A stretch of DNA of 21,132 nucleotides. Origin: a virus. This document shows, one piece after another, positions 1 to 8,069 of this stretch. The stretch spans positions 1 to 21,132 of the IMG/VR virus record IMGVR_UViG_3300009450_000006. One strand, written 5' to 3'. The notes beneath the pieces were generated by a model. That model was not told where the DNA came from and ran no database searches. It saw nothing but the letters and a program-made list of their open reading frames with translations. Every line of letters begins with the position of its first letter. The first letter of the stretch is position 1. The translations under genes were made by a program, and so were the position numbers.

Positions 1-2901
1 CTTAAATTCCATTTGCCAATCAAATATGATATTGCGATTCCGCATCGAGAAAGGCGGTAATTGTTGCTGGCAGTCGGCATCAAAGAGGTAGATGGTGTCG
101 CTTCCGTTTGTTGCGCTACCAACATAAAGTGCGCCATTTGCAAGCAGAATGCTTGAGGGGCGTGAACTTGCACCTACAAATAAATTAGTTACGACATTGT
201 ATGATTGCGTGTCATAGCCAAATACGGTATCGGTTACGCCAACAATTCCACCTGTATAAATTACTCCACCAAATTCAGTGAAGAAATAAAACTGATATGT
301 AATTGCAATTGATTGAACTATTGCAAGGGTATTTACATTTATGACATCAATACTATTTCTGCCTACCCAAATTTCATTTCCTACTAATTTAATTGCGTAT
401 GCACTCGTAACAGCAATAAATCCAACGTGTGTTAGTGTGGTATAATTAACTCGCTCAACACTCGTACTGCCTTGACACGCTACCCATATTTCGTTAATAG
501 AAGGTATAAACTCGACTTGTTGCGCTCCCGTACCCGCACCCAATGCAATAGGTGTACCTACAACGGTATTTGTATTTACATTTATGCGCTCAATTTCATT
601 TGCTGTACTGTTTACAACAATTAATTCTTGTGTTTGCGAAATGTATTTTAGACCCCTCAATGTATCGCCCAATGTGCCTATGGCAATTGTTGCAGTAATT
701 GAACGGCTTGTAACTGAAATGCACAACACATCGGACAAGACATTAGCACCAGTAACATACACGCAATTATTTACAGGGCAGTACTCGCTGTTTTCGGGCT
801 GAAATGTCGCTGGCAACGCAATTGCCGTAACGAATGTAAATGAATTTGCATCGAAAATGTGTACCTCGTTGTTCGTAACATCCAACGCCCACACCTCAGT
901 CGTTGTCGGTATGTATTGCATTTCACCTCTGTACGTTGCCAATGCCACCCCGCTCTGCATCGCCCCAAAACTCGTCCCGAAATTACACTGATTCACCTGC
1001 GTTGCAATCACGCAATCTAAAGACGCATCCACAACAGGCACACGCTGGAACTGACCCTCTACACGTTGGAATAATCCCTCTCTGCCTATGTTGCGATAAA
1101 TGTTGTCAGGTATGGTAAATGGGAATGTCATTTCGATATTACCGCCTGTACCTTGCGATACCATGCCCTCTTCCGTAAATATCGCACCGCAGGTATTCTT
1201 TGCCTGTGGCTGGAAAAACATGGTATCGAGTAGCAAATTACCCGTAAGTGGATTCTGTTCATAGACATCCAATCTAACGGCCTGTAACGCCTCTCTTGCA
1301 TCGGTAAGCAACCCACCTGTCTTTGCACTTAACTCTGCATTGGTTGCGCTCAAATCCAATCTCAACGACGCTTCCAAATCCATATTGACAGGCACATCTC
1401 GTAAGGTCTGAACTAAACTGCCATATTCCTGCTCAACGGTGCGCCATACCAAATCCAAACTATTCAACGGCATGGCTTCGTCGTCGTAATTAATTAATTG
1501 AATCGGTTGTGGCGTAATCGTGCTACGAGTTTCTTGATCTATATTGCTCATGGCAACAAATATGAACCGATAGTTTAACGACACACCCGAAACTCCCTCA
1601 AGTTCCGGATGCAGTGCGCTGATATCGAACTCGGCTTGGAAATTATTACCACTGATATTTACAGGTGCAACCGTTGGTGTGATATTCGTGCTCGCTGTTA
1701 AATTCGTCAAATCGGCTTGCTCGTATTCGTAATTCTCGTAGTAATCCAATTGATTGTTCTGCGCATCATTCCGTATCATGTACACCCACATCGCATCAGG
1801 AACTGTGCCCGCTGGGTTGGTGCTGATATAATCAAAATCAACTACAACCGAAGTGGGTCGGGTTGTGCTTAAGTAATCTGTTGCCGTACTCGTTGCAGTG
1901 CGTGCCAATGTAACACTATTCAACGTCAATCGCATTGGTGATGCAGTTACACTTGGCTCATTGTAGAACGGCAATTCAGCCTTTATCGAGAATATCGCAT
2001 CCTGATACACTGCTCCAATTGTGCGATAAACAACTGTTGCCCATGTCATGTATTTGGGATTTCGATATACCGAATTTTCCGAAGCATTATTTAATTCCAA
2101 TCCATTCCTGACGCTATTCTTGAGCAGTACGTCGTGATTGTTTATGAAATTATTACCCGCTGGCTGTGTCGTATCTTCCGGCATGTTGAACTCAATCGTA
2201 ATGGTTAAACTCGTACCACCACTTGCAATCACGCATCCAATATAAGGTGTCTGTGCGCTGTTCTCCTCGCTTGGTTGTTCACCATACCACTCCATTTGGA
2301 ATGCGCCATCAACGCCTTCTTCCTCACTTAAACAGACTCTATACTTCCATCCTGCAACGGGGTAGTCCTGATACGTCCAATTAACTATCTGAGAAAATAG
2401 CCACTGGCTGAAATATATTTCATCGCCAACAACCAATGGTTGAGCAAGGGTGTGCGTTATGCTAAATACATTTCGGTTCGCCATGCAACTGCCATAATAC
2501 ACATCGCAATCCGCATTGAAATTGCTGTTGTCAATCGCTACGATATTGCTGGCATCGTCAAGACTCCATGAGGTTGTATCTATGTCGCAATATACCTCTT
2601 CCCATGTGAGATTGACACGAACGACATGACTGCTTCGGCTGACGAGTATCGTACATGACCCAATGCCCGGCACACCATCACCAACATAGGTTAGCGTGTA
2701 TGTATTGCACTCGCACGGATCGAAATCCTCTGTTGCGGGCAGTCCTGTAAACGCAGGGCAGGTGCAACTAAACGAGTAGGTATGACTACCATCGGAATTA
2801 CAGAACTGCAAGTCGATTGTGTCACCATCACAAATGCGCCCAAGGTTCACATCGAAACTCGCACCATTTACACCTATATCTATAATTTGTCTGTTTGCCA
2901 T
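1..2901 (-). CDS. Large tail-associated protein with seven-repeat YVTN-like beta-propeller (3' end outside window)
   Basis: An open frame starts at the ATG at 2901-2899 and stays open for 967 codons to the window edge, so the C-terminus is missing. The N-terminal part (residues 1 to about 70) is cysteine-rich, and the middle part has no motif I recognise. From about residue 667 to 955 there are seven repeats, each with a V/I-W/Y-V strand, a D/N-rich turn and a 'V-INVNT' strand. Examples are EVWALDVTNNEVHIFD, NEIWVGRNSIDVINVNT and GALYVGSATNGSDTIYLFD. Such repeats are typical of YVTN/YncE-type beta-propellers, and seven would close one propeller. The gene starts 6 nt after the 575-aa tail gene and is the most distal tail gene seen, which fits a tip, fibre or receptor-binding role. 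That role is inferred from position and fold. An exported host-type surface protein is less likely because I see no signal peptide. Confidence 0.8.
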   Translation of the reverse strand, partial: MANRQIIDIGVNGASFDVNLGRICDGDTIDLQFCNSDGSHTYSFSCTCPAFTGLPATEDFDPCECNTYTLTYVGDGVPGIGSCTILVSRSSHVVRVNLTWEEVYCDIDTTSWSLDDASNIVAIDNSNFNADCDVYYGSCMANRNVFSITHTLAQPLVVGDEIYFSQWLFSQIVNWTYQDYPVAGWKYRVCLSEEEGVDGAFQMEWYGEQPSEENSAQTPYIGCVIASGGTSLTITIEFNMPEDTTQPAGNNFINNHDVLLKNSVRNGLELNNASENSVYRNPKYMTWATVVYRTIGAVYQDAIFSIKAELPFYNEPSVTASPMRLTLNSVTLARTATSTATDYLSTTRPTSVVVDFDYISTNPAGTVPDAMWVYMIRNDAQNNQLDYYENYEYEQADLTNLTASTNITPTVAPVNISGNNFQAEFDISALHPELEGVSGVSLNYRFIFVAMSNIDQETRSTITPQPIQLINYDDEAMPLNSLDLVWRTVEQEYGSLVQTLRDVPVNMDLEASLRLDLSATNAELSAKTGGLLTDAREALQAVRLDVYEQNPLTGNLLLDTMFFQPQAKNTCGAIFTEEGMVSQGTGGNIEMTFPFTIPDNIYRNIGREGLFQRVEGQFQRVPVVDASLDCVIATQVNQCNFGTSFGAMQSGVALATYRGEMQYIPTTTEVWALDVTNNEVHIFDANSFTFVTAIALPATFQPENSEYCPVNNCVYVTGANVLSDVLCISVTSRSITATIAIGTLGDTLRGLKYISQTQELIVVNSTANEIERINVNTNTVVGTPIALGAGTGAQQVEFIPSINEIWVACQGSTSVERVNYTTLTHVGFIAVTSAYAIKLVGNEIWVGRNSIDVINVNTLAIVQSIAITYQFYFFTEFGGVIYTGGIVGVTDTVFGYDTQSYNVVTNLFVGASSRPSSILLANGALYVGSATNGSDTIYLFDADCQQQLPPFSMRNRNIIFDWQMEFK

Positions 2902-2907
2902 AATTAA

Positions 2908-4635
2908 TTAAAATTCACCCGTTATTCTTATTGTCCTTTCGCCAAAATTGGCAATGATTGTATTGATTTTGCCCAACACCGTTGTGCCGTATGGAGTCTG
3001 CATCCGCACCGTTCTATTTACCGATAGATTGCGAACCATTGCGCAGTCCATCTTCGCTTCTATTTCGTAATCCCAGAAGCGGTATGGGTTCTGGGTTGGG
3101 TCGTTGATGATGTGAAAATCTTTGTAAATATTCGATGTATTCTGTACTACGTTGTCTTTGTACGAAATAACATATCTCGGATTGAACTGCCTGAACGCGG
3201 TCTGAATATTTTGACCCGTTGATTTATTAAACAAAACAATGTTCTCAAACCTTGCACGTGCTGATGTCAGTGATTGCGTATCCCATTCATAGTATTTAGG
3301 TATGGCAAACTCGTCTTTTTGAATTACGGGTAAATCCAAATTGGCACGCCACGCACTACCCCAAATTATTTGAAACAGCCCTGACAATACACCCTGATTA
3401 ATTCTATTCAGCGTTGATGGTGGATTTTGGTCATTACCAAACCTAACAGGTGCGTAATTTAAATTTACATCCTTCATTTCACGCCATGCTTCATACCCTG
3501 CTGGTTGGCTGTAAATCTTGATGTAGTCGAACGTTGCAGAATACAATTCAACACTATTACTACCGCACCCCTCGGACATATCATCTGCAACCCTGATACG
3601 CTGACCTGCATTTAATTTGCCCTCGTTGTATTTGAAGCAAACACCATTGAGTATATTGCCTTTCTTAGATTCAGCTATTGCATCAAGTAATACGGGCGCG
3701 CTCAAGTAATAATCTTCTCGCTCCATTTTTAATTGTCCGTTTTCAATCCACCATTTCGCATTAAAATTATTTGCGACCTTGTTTAGAAATTCAGTTATGG
3801 TTTCACGCGGTCTATTCTCAACAATGTAGCGTGGTGGGTTACGAAGTCCCGGCTTTATTGGTGCGTAAAAATAAAGTGTAGATGTATAGAATGAATTTGG
3901 GTCTGACAGGAACGAACTCCAAAATGATGGCTGTCCTGTACATCCACAATACGCTGATGCTTGTTCAATGTAATCTACAATACGAGGACTAGGGTGCTTG
4001 CGTCCGCAACCAAATATAATCTCTTGCAAATATGTAGATAGTGCCGTAACGGGATTGTTATTGCCCACTATTGCGCCAATTATCTGACCAAGTATTCCCA
4101 CTACCCAAAATAGTAGCGTTGCCGTTACCATTACGATATCAACCAAGAATCCCGGCTTGGTATCATTGCAGTATTCAATTGCGGGAATGTTTATACCGCT
4201 ATTATTATTTACAAGCCAATGATTAGGGTTAAATGAACCATCTGGATTTTCCAAATCTGTTGTAATTGGCGTACGTTTGAAACACTCGTAAATACGCTCG
4301 TCCGCATCCTCCCTCGTCATGCGTGCCGTAACGAAACAATCGCCTGTGCAGTAATCGACACTATCGCCTTTAATTACGAAATCCTGATACACGAAATCAT
4401 TACAGCACTCATCCCAAATTTGAACTTTAATAAACCGGTATAGTCCCTGCTGGCTTGCAACGAGGGTGTTAAATATCAAATCGAAGCCATCGTCAAAGAA
4501 CTTCAATTCGTTGGTGTATGCCTTCTGAGTTGCGCCCGTTTGTTCATCACGACTATACGTCACACTGAATGACTCCAAGCCATCTATACGCCCTCTAATT
4601 GGTGTGCCGTTTAATCTTACTTGAAGTGTACTCAT
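2908..4635 (-). CDS. Putative phage tail protein (575 aa, cysteine-rich N-terminal half, one hydrophobic segment)
   Basis: The ATG at 4635-4633 overlaps the tape measure stop as ATGA, so translation is probably coupled. Position directly after the tape measure gene suggests a distal-tail, baseplate or tail-hub protein, but I recognise no named family in it. Residues 1-120 look like a beta-rich domain (for example FFDDGFDLIFNTL and QDFVIKGDSVDY) and carry several cysteines: C77, C78, C96, C100 and C118. Residues 162-190 are strongly hydrophobic (core FLVDIVMVTATLLFWVVGILG), long enough to cross a membrane. Residues about 265-320 (RYIVENRPRETITEFLNKVANNF..WWIENGQLKMER) resemble the hub-like domains of tail proteins that read out a stored variable. 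The hydrophobic stretch may act during genome entry; that is inference. Confidence 0.75.
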   Translation of the reverse strand: MSTLQVRLNGTPIRGRIDGLESFSVTYSRDEQTGATQKAYTNELKFFDDGFDLIFNTLVASQQGLYRFIKVQIWDECCNDFVYQDFVIKGDSVDYCTGDCFVTARMTREDADERIYECFKRTPITTDLENPDGSFNPNHWLVNNNSGINIPAIEYCNDTKPGFLVDIVMVTATLLFWVVGILGQIIGAIVGNNNPVTALSTYLQEIIFGCGRKHPSPRIVDYIEQASAYCGCTGQPSFWSSFLSDPNSFYTSTLYFYAPIKPGLRNPPRYIVENRPRETITEFLNKVANNFNAKWWIENGQLKMEREDYYLSAPVLLDAIAESKKGNILNGVCFKYNEGKLNAGQRIRVADDMSEGCGSNSVELYSATFDYIKIYSQPAGYEAWREMKDVNLNYAPVRFGNDQNPPSTLNRINQGVLSGLFQIIWGSAWRANLDLPVIQKDEFAIPKYYEWDTQSLTSARARFENIVLFNKSTGQNIQTAFRQFNPRYVISYKDNVVQNTSNIYKDFHIINDPTQNPYRFWDYEIEAKMDCAMVRNLSVNRTVRMQTPYGTTVLGKINTIIANFGERTIRITGEF

Positions 4636-6935
4636 AGTCGGGTCTTTAATCGGCTCATGTTGGCATGGCTTCGGTCGGTAATTACTGCGATGCCGTTGTG
4701 GTCAATTCGCACATCGGTATGCGGTATGTATTTAGCAATTGATTTGCCTAATAAGTTGTAATCAATCTCACTGCTTTGCTGGCTTGAATAAACTCCCCCT
4801 GTTGCAAGTTTGGCAATGAAGCCTGCTTCCTTATCGGATATTTTGCGATCGTGTGCCAAGTCCATTAATGCACTATATCCGGGCTGGCTATTGATGTCTT
4901 CCGGTACAACACGCTCATTAGGTGTGAGGATGGCATGAACTGAATCCTTGCCACGAACAGCACCTCTTACCATTGGCACTTTCTTCGCTCCCTTGTTGTA
5001 CGGAATGGGTGTGGCAAGTACGATACCTGCTTGAGCCGCACCAAGAGCGGCAATGACGGGCGCAAGTGGCAAGCCCAGTACCGAACCCGATGCAGATGTA
5101 ACGCCTTGCGCAGTGTTCAGTGCGATGTTAAATAGTGCACCCGCCTTGTCTAATACGGCTTGTCTGCGCTTAATCTTACGCAATGACTGCTCGTATTGCT
5201 CCTGACTAATTATACCCTTCTCTAATTGCTCTTGCAGTTGGTTGGTTTGGCTGATGGTATAGGCGTTGTTTAGGGCGTTCAACGTATCAAGTGTCATGTC
5301 GGTAGCGAATACCCTTGACTGCGCCTCTGTCCAAACGGCTTTGGTTCTTTCCTTGCCGTAATTCTTTTCGTATTCCGTTATTTCAGCCTCGACTTTGCGC
5401 ACATCTTTGCCGAACTGCTCGTATAATTCGAGGCGTTTACGCAAATAATCCTCCTCTGTTATTTCACCATACTTGTGTCGCTCATCTAATGCTTGCTCGT
5501 TGGCTTTAAATATTTCATCGAGCATTTTATTCTCGGCCTTCAATCGCTTGTCCTCTATGTCGGCATCAAATGTTGCTTCGGCTATTTGATAATCGAATGG
5601 GTCGGTTGCAGATAGTTGGGTGGCTTGAAGTAAACGGTCTAATTCGAGTTCGTTTAGGCGTTCACGTTCTTTTCGAAGTGCCTCGATTGCACGTAATTCC
5701 TCTTTGGTTAATTTAGTATTCCCTGCTTGAACAATGCCAGTATCTTTAAGCGCATTAATTGAATCGAGTAATATATCACGAGTTGCACGCTTTAATTCTA
5801 ATTCACGTACGCTTTGTTCTGTAATTACAATACCCCCTCCAAATAGTTTCTTTTGACTTGCCTGTATTCGCCTGTCGCCCTCTTCAACCTCTTCAACGTA
5901 TTTGTTATAAGATGCAGTTAATTCTTGATTAATTTCATCCTCTGTCAGCCCAGCCTTTCTTAATGTTTCAATTCTCTTTTGGATTTGAGCATCAATTCGT
6001 TTGCCTTGCTCGTCTAATTGAGATGCACGTTCTGCATTAATTACGGCTTGCTGGTATTCAGCCCACTGACCCGTAAGCATTGCAACGGATGCGGATAGTC
6101 CTTCAATGCCATATGTCAGTAATGATATAGATGCTTCAATAGCACCTGTACGCCCTACGGTTTCAAGAAGTTCATCCCACTTATTGCCCATGCGTGCAAT
6201 TTCGGCAGATAGGCTCGTTGCCATTTTCTGTGCATTCGCCCCAAATGTATTCTCCATCTCTTTGGCAAATTTCGGTAAAACCTCTGATGCGATGAGTTCA
6301 CCACGCTCCATCATTTTACCTAATTCGGCGGTTGATACATTTAATGATTTTGCCATTATGCCCACAGCCGATGGAAGAGCCTCTGCCAATTGCCCCCTGA
6401 GCTCTTCTGCCATGATAGAATTTTTGCTAATCATTTGCGTAAGTGCCGTAAATGCACGCCTCGATTGTTCTGCACTTGCCCCACTGCCTTTGATTGCAAT
6501 GGTCATTGATTTAAATACCTTCTCCGCCTTGCCTATCTCCATTCCTGATGCCTTTGCGCCACCTACAAATGCGGTGTAACTACCTGCAAGCTCTTTGAAC
6601 TCTATCCCTAATTGATTTGCTGTTTGTCGCAGGTCTTCCATTGCCCTGTTGCCCGCTTCCTGACCGCCTTTAATATCTGCAATTCGGGTAGTAAGCGATT
6701 CTATTTCAGCACGAGTTTTAGCTACCTCTTTACCAAATGCTATAAGAGAACTCACCGCAAATGCCCCCGCCACCATTCCACCAATATTACCCAATGCCTT
6801 TTGAAATTGTCCTACTTCGTGAGTGGCTTGTTTGGTTTTCTTATTTACATTATCGACCTCAACACCAGTCTTTTTCAGTCCTTCATCAAATCCTGACGTG
6901 TCTGCGGTGATTTTAAATACTATATTCTGAGGCAT
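4632..6935 (-). CDS. Tail tape measure protein
   Basis: At 767 aa this protein sets tail length and is expected to line the tail lumen until DNA ejection. Residues about 60-270 match the conserved N-terminal domain of tape measure proteins: the segment with 'AFTALTQMISKNSIMAEEL', then RGQLAEALP, then ELGKMMERGEL and SEVLPKFAKEM. A long charged helical part with repeated E/K/R heptads follows (about 300-590), then a hydrophobic region at about 600-645. The C-terminus carries a 'GKDSVHAILTPNERVVP' segment, a motif common at tape measure C-termini. At about 1.5 angstrom per residue, a tail of very roughly 110 nm is implied (general rule, not measured). The gene lies 77 nt after the chaperone extension and overlaps the next gene by 4 nt. 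Confidence 0.93.
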   Translation of the reverse strand: MPQNIVFKITADTSGFDEGLKKTGVEVDNVNKKTKQATHEVGQFQKALGNIGGMVAGAFAVSSLIAFGKEVAKTRAEIESLTTRIADIKGGQEAGNRAMEDLRQTANQLGIEFKELAGSYTAFVGGAKASGMEIGKAEKVFKSMTIAIKGSGASAEQSRRAFTALTQMISKNSIMAEELRGQLAEALPSAVGIMAKSLNVSTAELGKMMERGELIASEVLPKFAKEMENTFGANAQKMATSLSAEIARMGNKWDELLETVGRTGAIEASISLLTYGIEGLSASVAMLTGQWAEYQQAVINAERASQLDEQGKRIDAQIQKRIETLRKAGLTEDEINQELTASYNKYVEEVEEGDRRIQASQKKLFGGGIVITEQSVRELELKRATRDILLDSINALKDTGIVQAGNTKLTKEELRAIEALRKERERLNELELDRLLQATQLSATDPFDYQIAEATFDADIEDKRLKAENKMLDEIFKANEQALDERHKYGEITEEDYLRKRLELYEQFGKDVRKVEAEITEYEKNYGKERTKAVWTEAQSRVFATDMTLDTLNALNNAYTISQTNQLQEQLEKGIISQEQYEQSLRKIKRRQAVLDKAGALFNIALNTAQGVTSASGSVLGLPLAPVIAALGAAQAGIVLATPIPYNKGAKKVPMVRGAVRGKDSVHAILTPNERVVPEDINSQPGYSALMDLAHDRKISDKEAGFIAKLATGGVYSSQQSSEIDYNLLGKSIAKYIPHTDVRIDHNGIAVITDRSHANMSRLKTRL

Positions 6936-6995
6936 AATTTGATTTTGTTTTAACCGTTATATGGCTCAGAGCCTATTCGCTTGGGTAGCGATATG

Positions 6996-7003
6996 CAAAT
7001 ATA
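6996..7003 (-). promoter_or_regulatory. Possible Bacteroidota -7 box before the tape measure gene
   Basis: On the minus strand TATATTTG matches TAnnTTTG, 61 nt upstream of the tape measure ATG, in the only gap of the tail cluster longer than 30 nt. I see no convincing TTTG/TTG element at the usual -33 distance. Weak evidence based on the -7 match alone. Confidence 0.25.
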
Positions 7004-7012
7004 CGAAATTAT

Positions 7013-7339
7013 CTATTTCGCTTGGGTGCTTTGATGCTTTAAATGTATGTCATATCGATACGTATCGAGAATCGCTCCGTACTCGTCTATGCCCTTCTTG
7101 AGTAGTAGGTCGGTTTCACTTATCACGCCCTTGGTAATCTGTGCGTGCATCCAATTTATACTGCGTAACTCGTTCATGTATTCATCAGCCCAGTTTCGTG
7201 TAATGGAAAGATACTCTTTTGGTTTTCGCTCAATTCCATCAAATGTCTTTGTAGGATATGCATACGGATAACATCGTCTGAGATGTCCGACAATTCGATG
7301 ATATAGCGTACTGCTTTCACGATAAAAAAAAACCGACAA
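7013..7339 (-). CDS. -1 frame extension of the tail assembly chaperone (gpGT-like)
   Basis: This frame is open from at least 7339 to a TAG at 7015-7013 and overlaps the 176-aa chaperone frame by 166 nt, in the -1 register. The only start at its 5' end is a TTG inside the upstream gene, with no separate leader. It ends 77 nt before the tape measure gene. This is the arrangement of lambda G/GT and many other long-tailed phages, where a -1 shift near the end of the first frame makes a longer chaperone. The part that looks most like real protein begins near 'EYLSITRNWADEYMNEL'. A shift anywhere in the overlap gives a fusion of about 230 aa. It would act with the shorter form in recruiting tail tube subunits to the tape measure protein (family knowledge). 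A single-base assembly error is the main alternative. Confidence 0.65.
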   Translation of the reverse strand: MSVFFYRESSTLYHRIVGHLRRCYPYAYPTKTFDGIERKPKEYLSITRNWADEYMNELRSINWMHAQITKGVISETDLLLKKGIDEYGAILDTYRYDIHLKHQSTQAK

Positions 7340-7704
7340 TCTTCATCCTCTTGCCATATTTGAATCTTGCGTGCGTTTAGGCTCGGCTTGTAATTGTGCG
7401 GGTCTTCTTCCGGTAGCAATGCAAATACGCAGGCAATATCGACCAATAAAGCCTCGTCTGGAATGTCTGCCACTCGCTTCTTTAATTGGTCGAATTTCGA
7501 ATAGGCATCAATAATTTTACCCGTATTCAGGTCGGCTTCGATTTCTTCAAATGCCTTGACAAGTCGTGTCCCTGTCAATCCCATTGATGCCCGATTTACG
7601 GCAAGGTCAGCAGGTATAACTCGTTCGGCTGGTACGTTCAACCAATCGGTAATCATTGACCACGATGTGCCGTCTTTGGATGTGTAGATGTTGGGGGTTA
7701 TCAT
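7174..7704 (-). CDS. Tail assembly chaperone, 0-frame product (gpG-like)
   Basis: This 176-aa product starts with the ATG at 7704-7702, overlapping the stop of the 69-aa gene as ATGA. The sequence is mixed alpha with no recognised catalytic motif. A charged helical middle (residues about 45-85) and a downstream helical part ending 'HLMELSENQKSIF' can be seen. The assignment as tail assembly chaperone rests on its place just before the tape measure gene, its size, and the long -1 overlapping frame. In other phages the short form is made in excess over the frameshifted form. An N-terminal fragment of this same gene (first 13 codons, one residue different) occurs again at 8031-8069. Confidence 0.65.
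   Translation of the reverse strand: MITPNIYTSKDGTSWSMITDWLNVPAERVIPADLAVNRASMGLTGTRLVKAFEEIEADLNTGKIIDAYSKFDQLKKRVADIPDEALLVDIACVFALLPEEDPHNYKPSLNARKIQIWQEDEDCRFFFIVKAVRYIIELSDISDDVIRMHILQRHLMELSENQKSIFPLHETGLMNT
7216..7227 (-). promoter_or_regulatory. Candidate late -1 slip site GAA AAC CAA AAG
   Basis: In the chaperone 0 frame the minus strand reads GAA AAC CAA AAG. A slip of -1 on AAG (codon 163) continues as GAG TAT CTT (E-Y-L), joining '..MELSENQK' to 'EYLSITRNWADEY..'. This is not a perfect X-XXY-YYZ heptamer. However, both frames look protein-like on their respective sides of this point, which the T9 site does not achieve. Confidence 0.35.
7324..7332 (-). promoter_or_regulatory. Candidate slippery run of nine T (UUUUUUU) in the chaperone gene
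   Basis: The minus strand reads CGG TTT TTT TTT ATC in the 0 frame (codons 125-127 are Phe-Phe-Phe). A -1 slip gives TTT TTT TTT TAT CGT. It fits the X-XXY-YYZ rule exactly and sits near the 5' end of the overlap. The 0 frame beyond it still looks like real protein for about 35 residues, so use of this site is less certain than its sequence suggests. A nine-base homopolymer is also where indel errors are common. Confidence 0.4.
7666..7704 (-). repeat. Copy 1 of 39-bp direct repeat: start of the chaperone gene
   Basis: This is the first 13 codons of the chaperone gene. It matches 8031-8069 at 38 of 39 positions; the single change (7675 versus 8040) turns Lys into Asn. In both copies the ATG overlaps the stop of an upstream small gene as ATGA. 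Confidence 0.9.
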
Positions 7705-7910
7705 TCTGCGATTATTTTATAAACTTCAATTAGTTGCTTTGAGTAGTATTTACCCGCCTCTAATTGGGTATGCTTTCCATCACCAATATGCAATAGTCGC
7801 TCTGGTTCGCCCATCGAATGCATTTTAATTTCAGTTATAATTGCACCTAAAAAAGATGCAACCTCTTCATGGTTTTTACCATCGTAAAAAATTTTGTCTT
7901 GATTTTCCAT
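7701..7910 (-). CDS. Hypothetical protein, 69 aa (cassette B between TerL and chaperone)
   Basis: A small acidic-to-neutral protein that I do not recognise. It starts MENQDKIFYDGKNHEEV, contains a helix SFLGAIITEIKMHSM and a turn ERLLHIGDGKHTQL, and ends in another helix (KQLIEVYKIIAE). The ATG at 7910 follows a TTTAACAATC leader shared with the 86-aa gene upstream. The stop overlaps the chaperone ATG by 4 nt. Its surroundings (a TerL-end sequence before it, chaperone start after it) duplicate those of the 86-aa gene, although the two proteins show no visible similarity. It therefore looks like an alternative occupant of the same slot. A head-tail connector or minor accessory role would fit the position, but nothing in the sequence proves it. 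Confidence 0.6.
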   Translation of the reverse strand: MENQDKIFYDGKNHEEVASFLGAIITEIKMHSMGEPERLLHIGDGKHTQLEAGKYYSKQLIEVYKIIAE

Positions 7911-8026
7911 GATTGTTAAATGTTTAATTATTACACATCAGCAAACTTACCCAATTTAGCGAACCTATCCAAATATTGGCGGTGAAATGTCCATAGGTAA
8001 TATTCGAGGCAGTCGAATAAGTGGCC
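7908..8026 (-). repeat. Copy 2 of 119-bp direct repeat: duplicated 3' end of TerL plus leader
   Basis: This stretch matches 8324-8442 at 109 of 119 positions with no gaps and a constant offset of 416 bp. On the minus strand it encodes the last 31 residues and stop of the terminase (GHLFDCLEYYLW..KFADV). Across these 32 codons the six differences from the intact gene are all synonymous (five third-position, one first-position Leu change). The remaining differences lie in the short leader. The copy therefore diverged as working coding sequence before it was joined here. Confidence 0.92.
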
Positions 8027-8069
8027 AATTTGTGCCGTCATTGGATGTGTAGATGTTGGGGGTTATCAT
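7965..8069 (-). pseudogene. Chimeric remnant: chaperone start fused to out-of-frame TerL end
   Basis: The ATG at 8069 overlaps the stop of the 86-aa gene as ATGA and begins MITPNIYTSNDGT, the N-terminus of the chaperone. After codon 13 the sequence joins, through AATT at 8027-8030, to a copy of the TerL 3' end read in another frame, and stops at TAG 7967-7965 after 34 codons. It is a recombination scar rather than a functional gene. If translated it would make a 34-aa peptide and could carry ribosomes toward the 69-aa gene. Confidence 0.8.
8031..8069 (-). repeat. Copy 2 of 39-bp direct repeat: duplicated start of the chaperone gene
   Basis: Matches 7666-7704 with one mismatch, offset 365 bp. 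Together with the 119-bp repeats it shows that the unit 'TerL end - small gene - chaperone start' is present twice in tandem with different small genes. Confidence 0.9.

Noticed and set aside
6106-6579. 157-aa plus-strand open frame antisense to the tape measure gene
   Set aside because: It lies wholly inside a well-supported minus-strand gene, shows no family motif, and its composition is that expected of a reverse-frame shadow.
6961-6974. GGCTC-GAGCC hairpin between the chaperone and tape measure genes as a terminator
   Set aside because: The stem has at most five pairs with almost no loop and no T tail; terminating here would also silence the tail genes.
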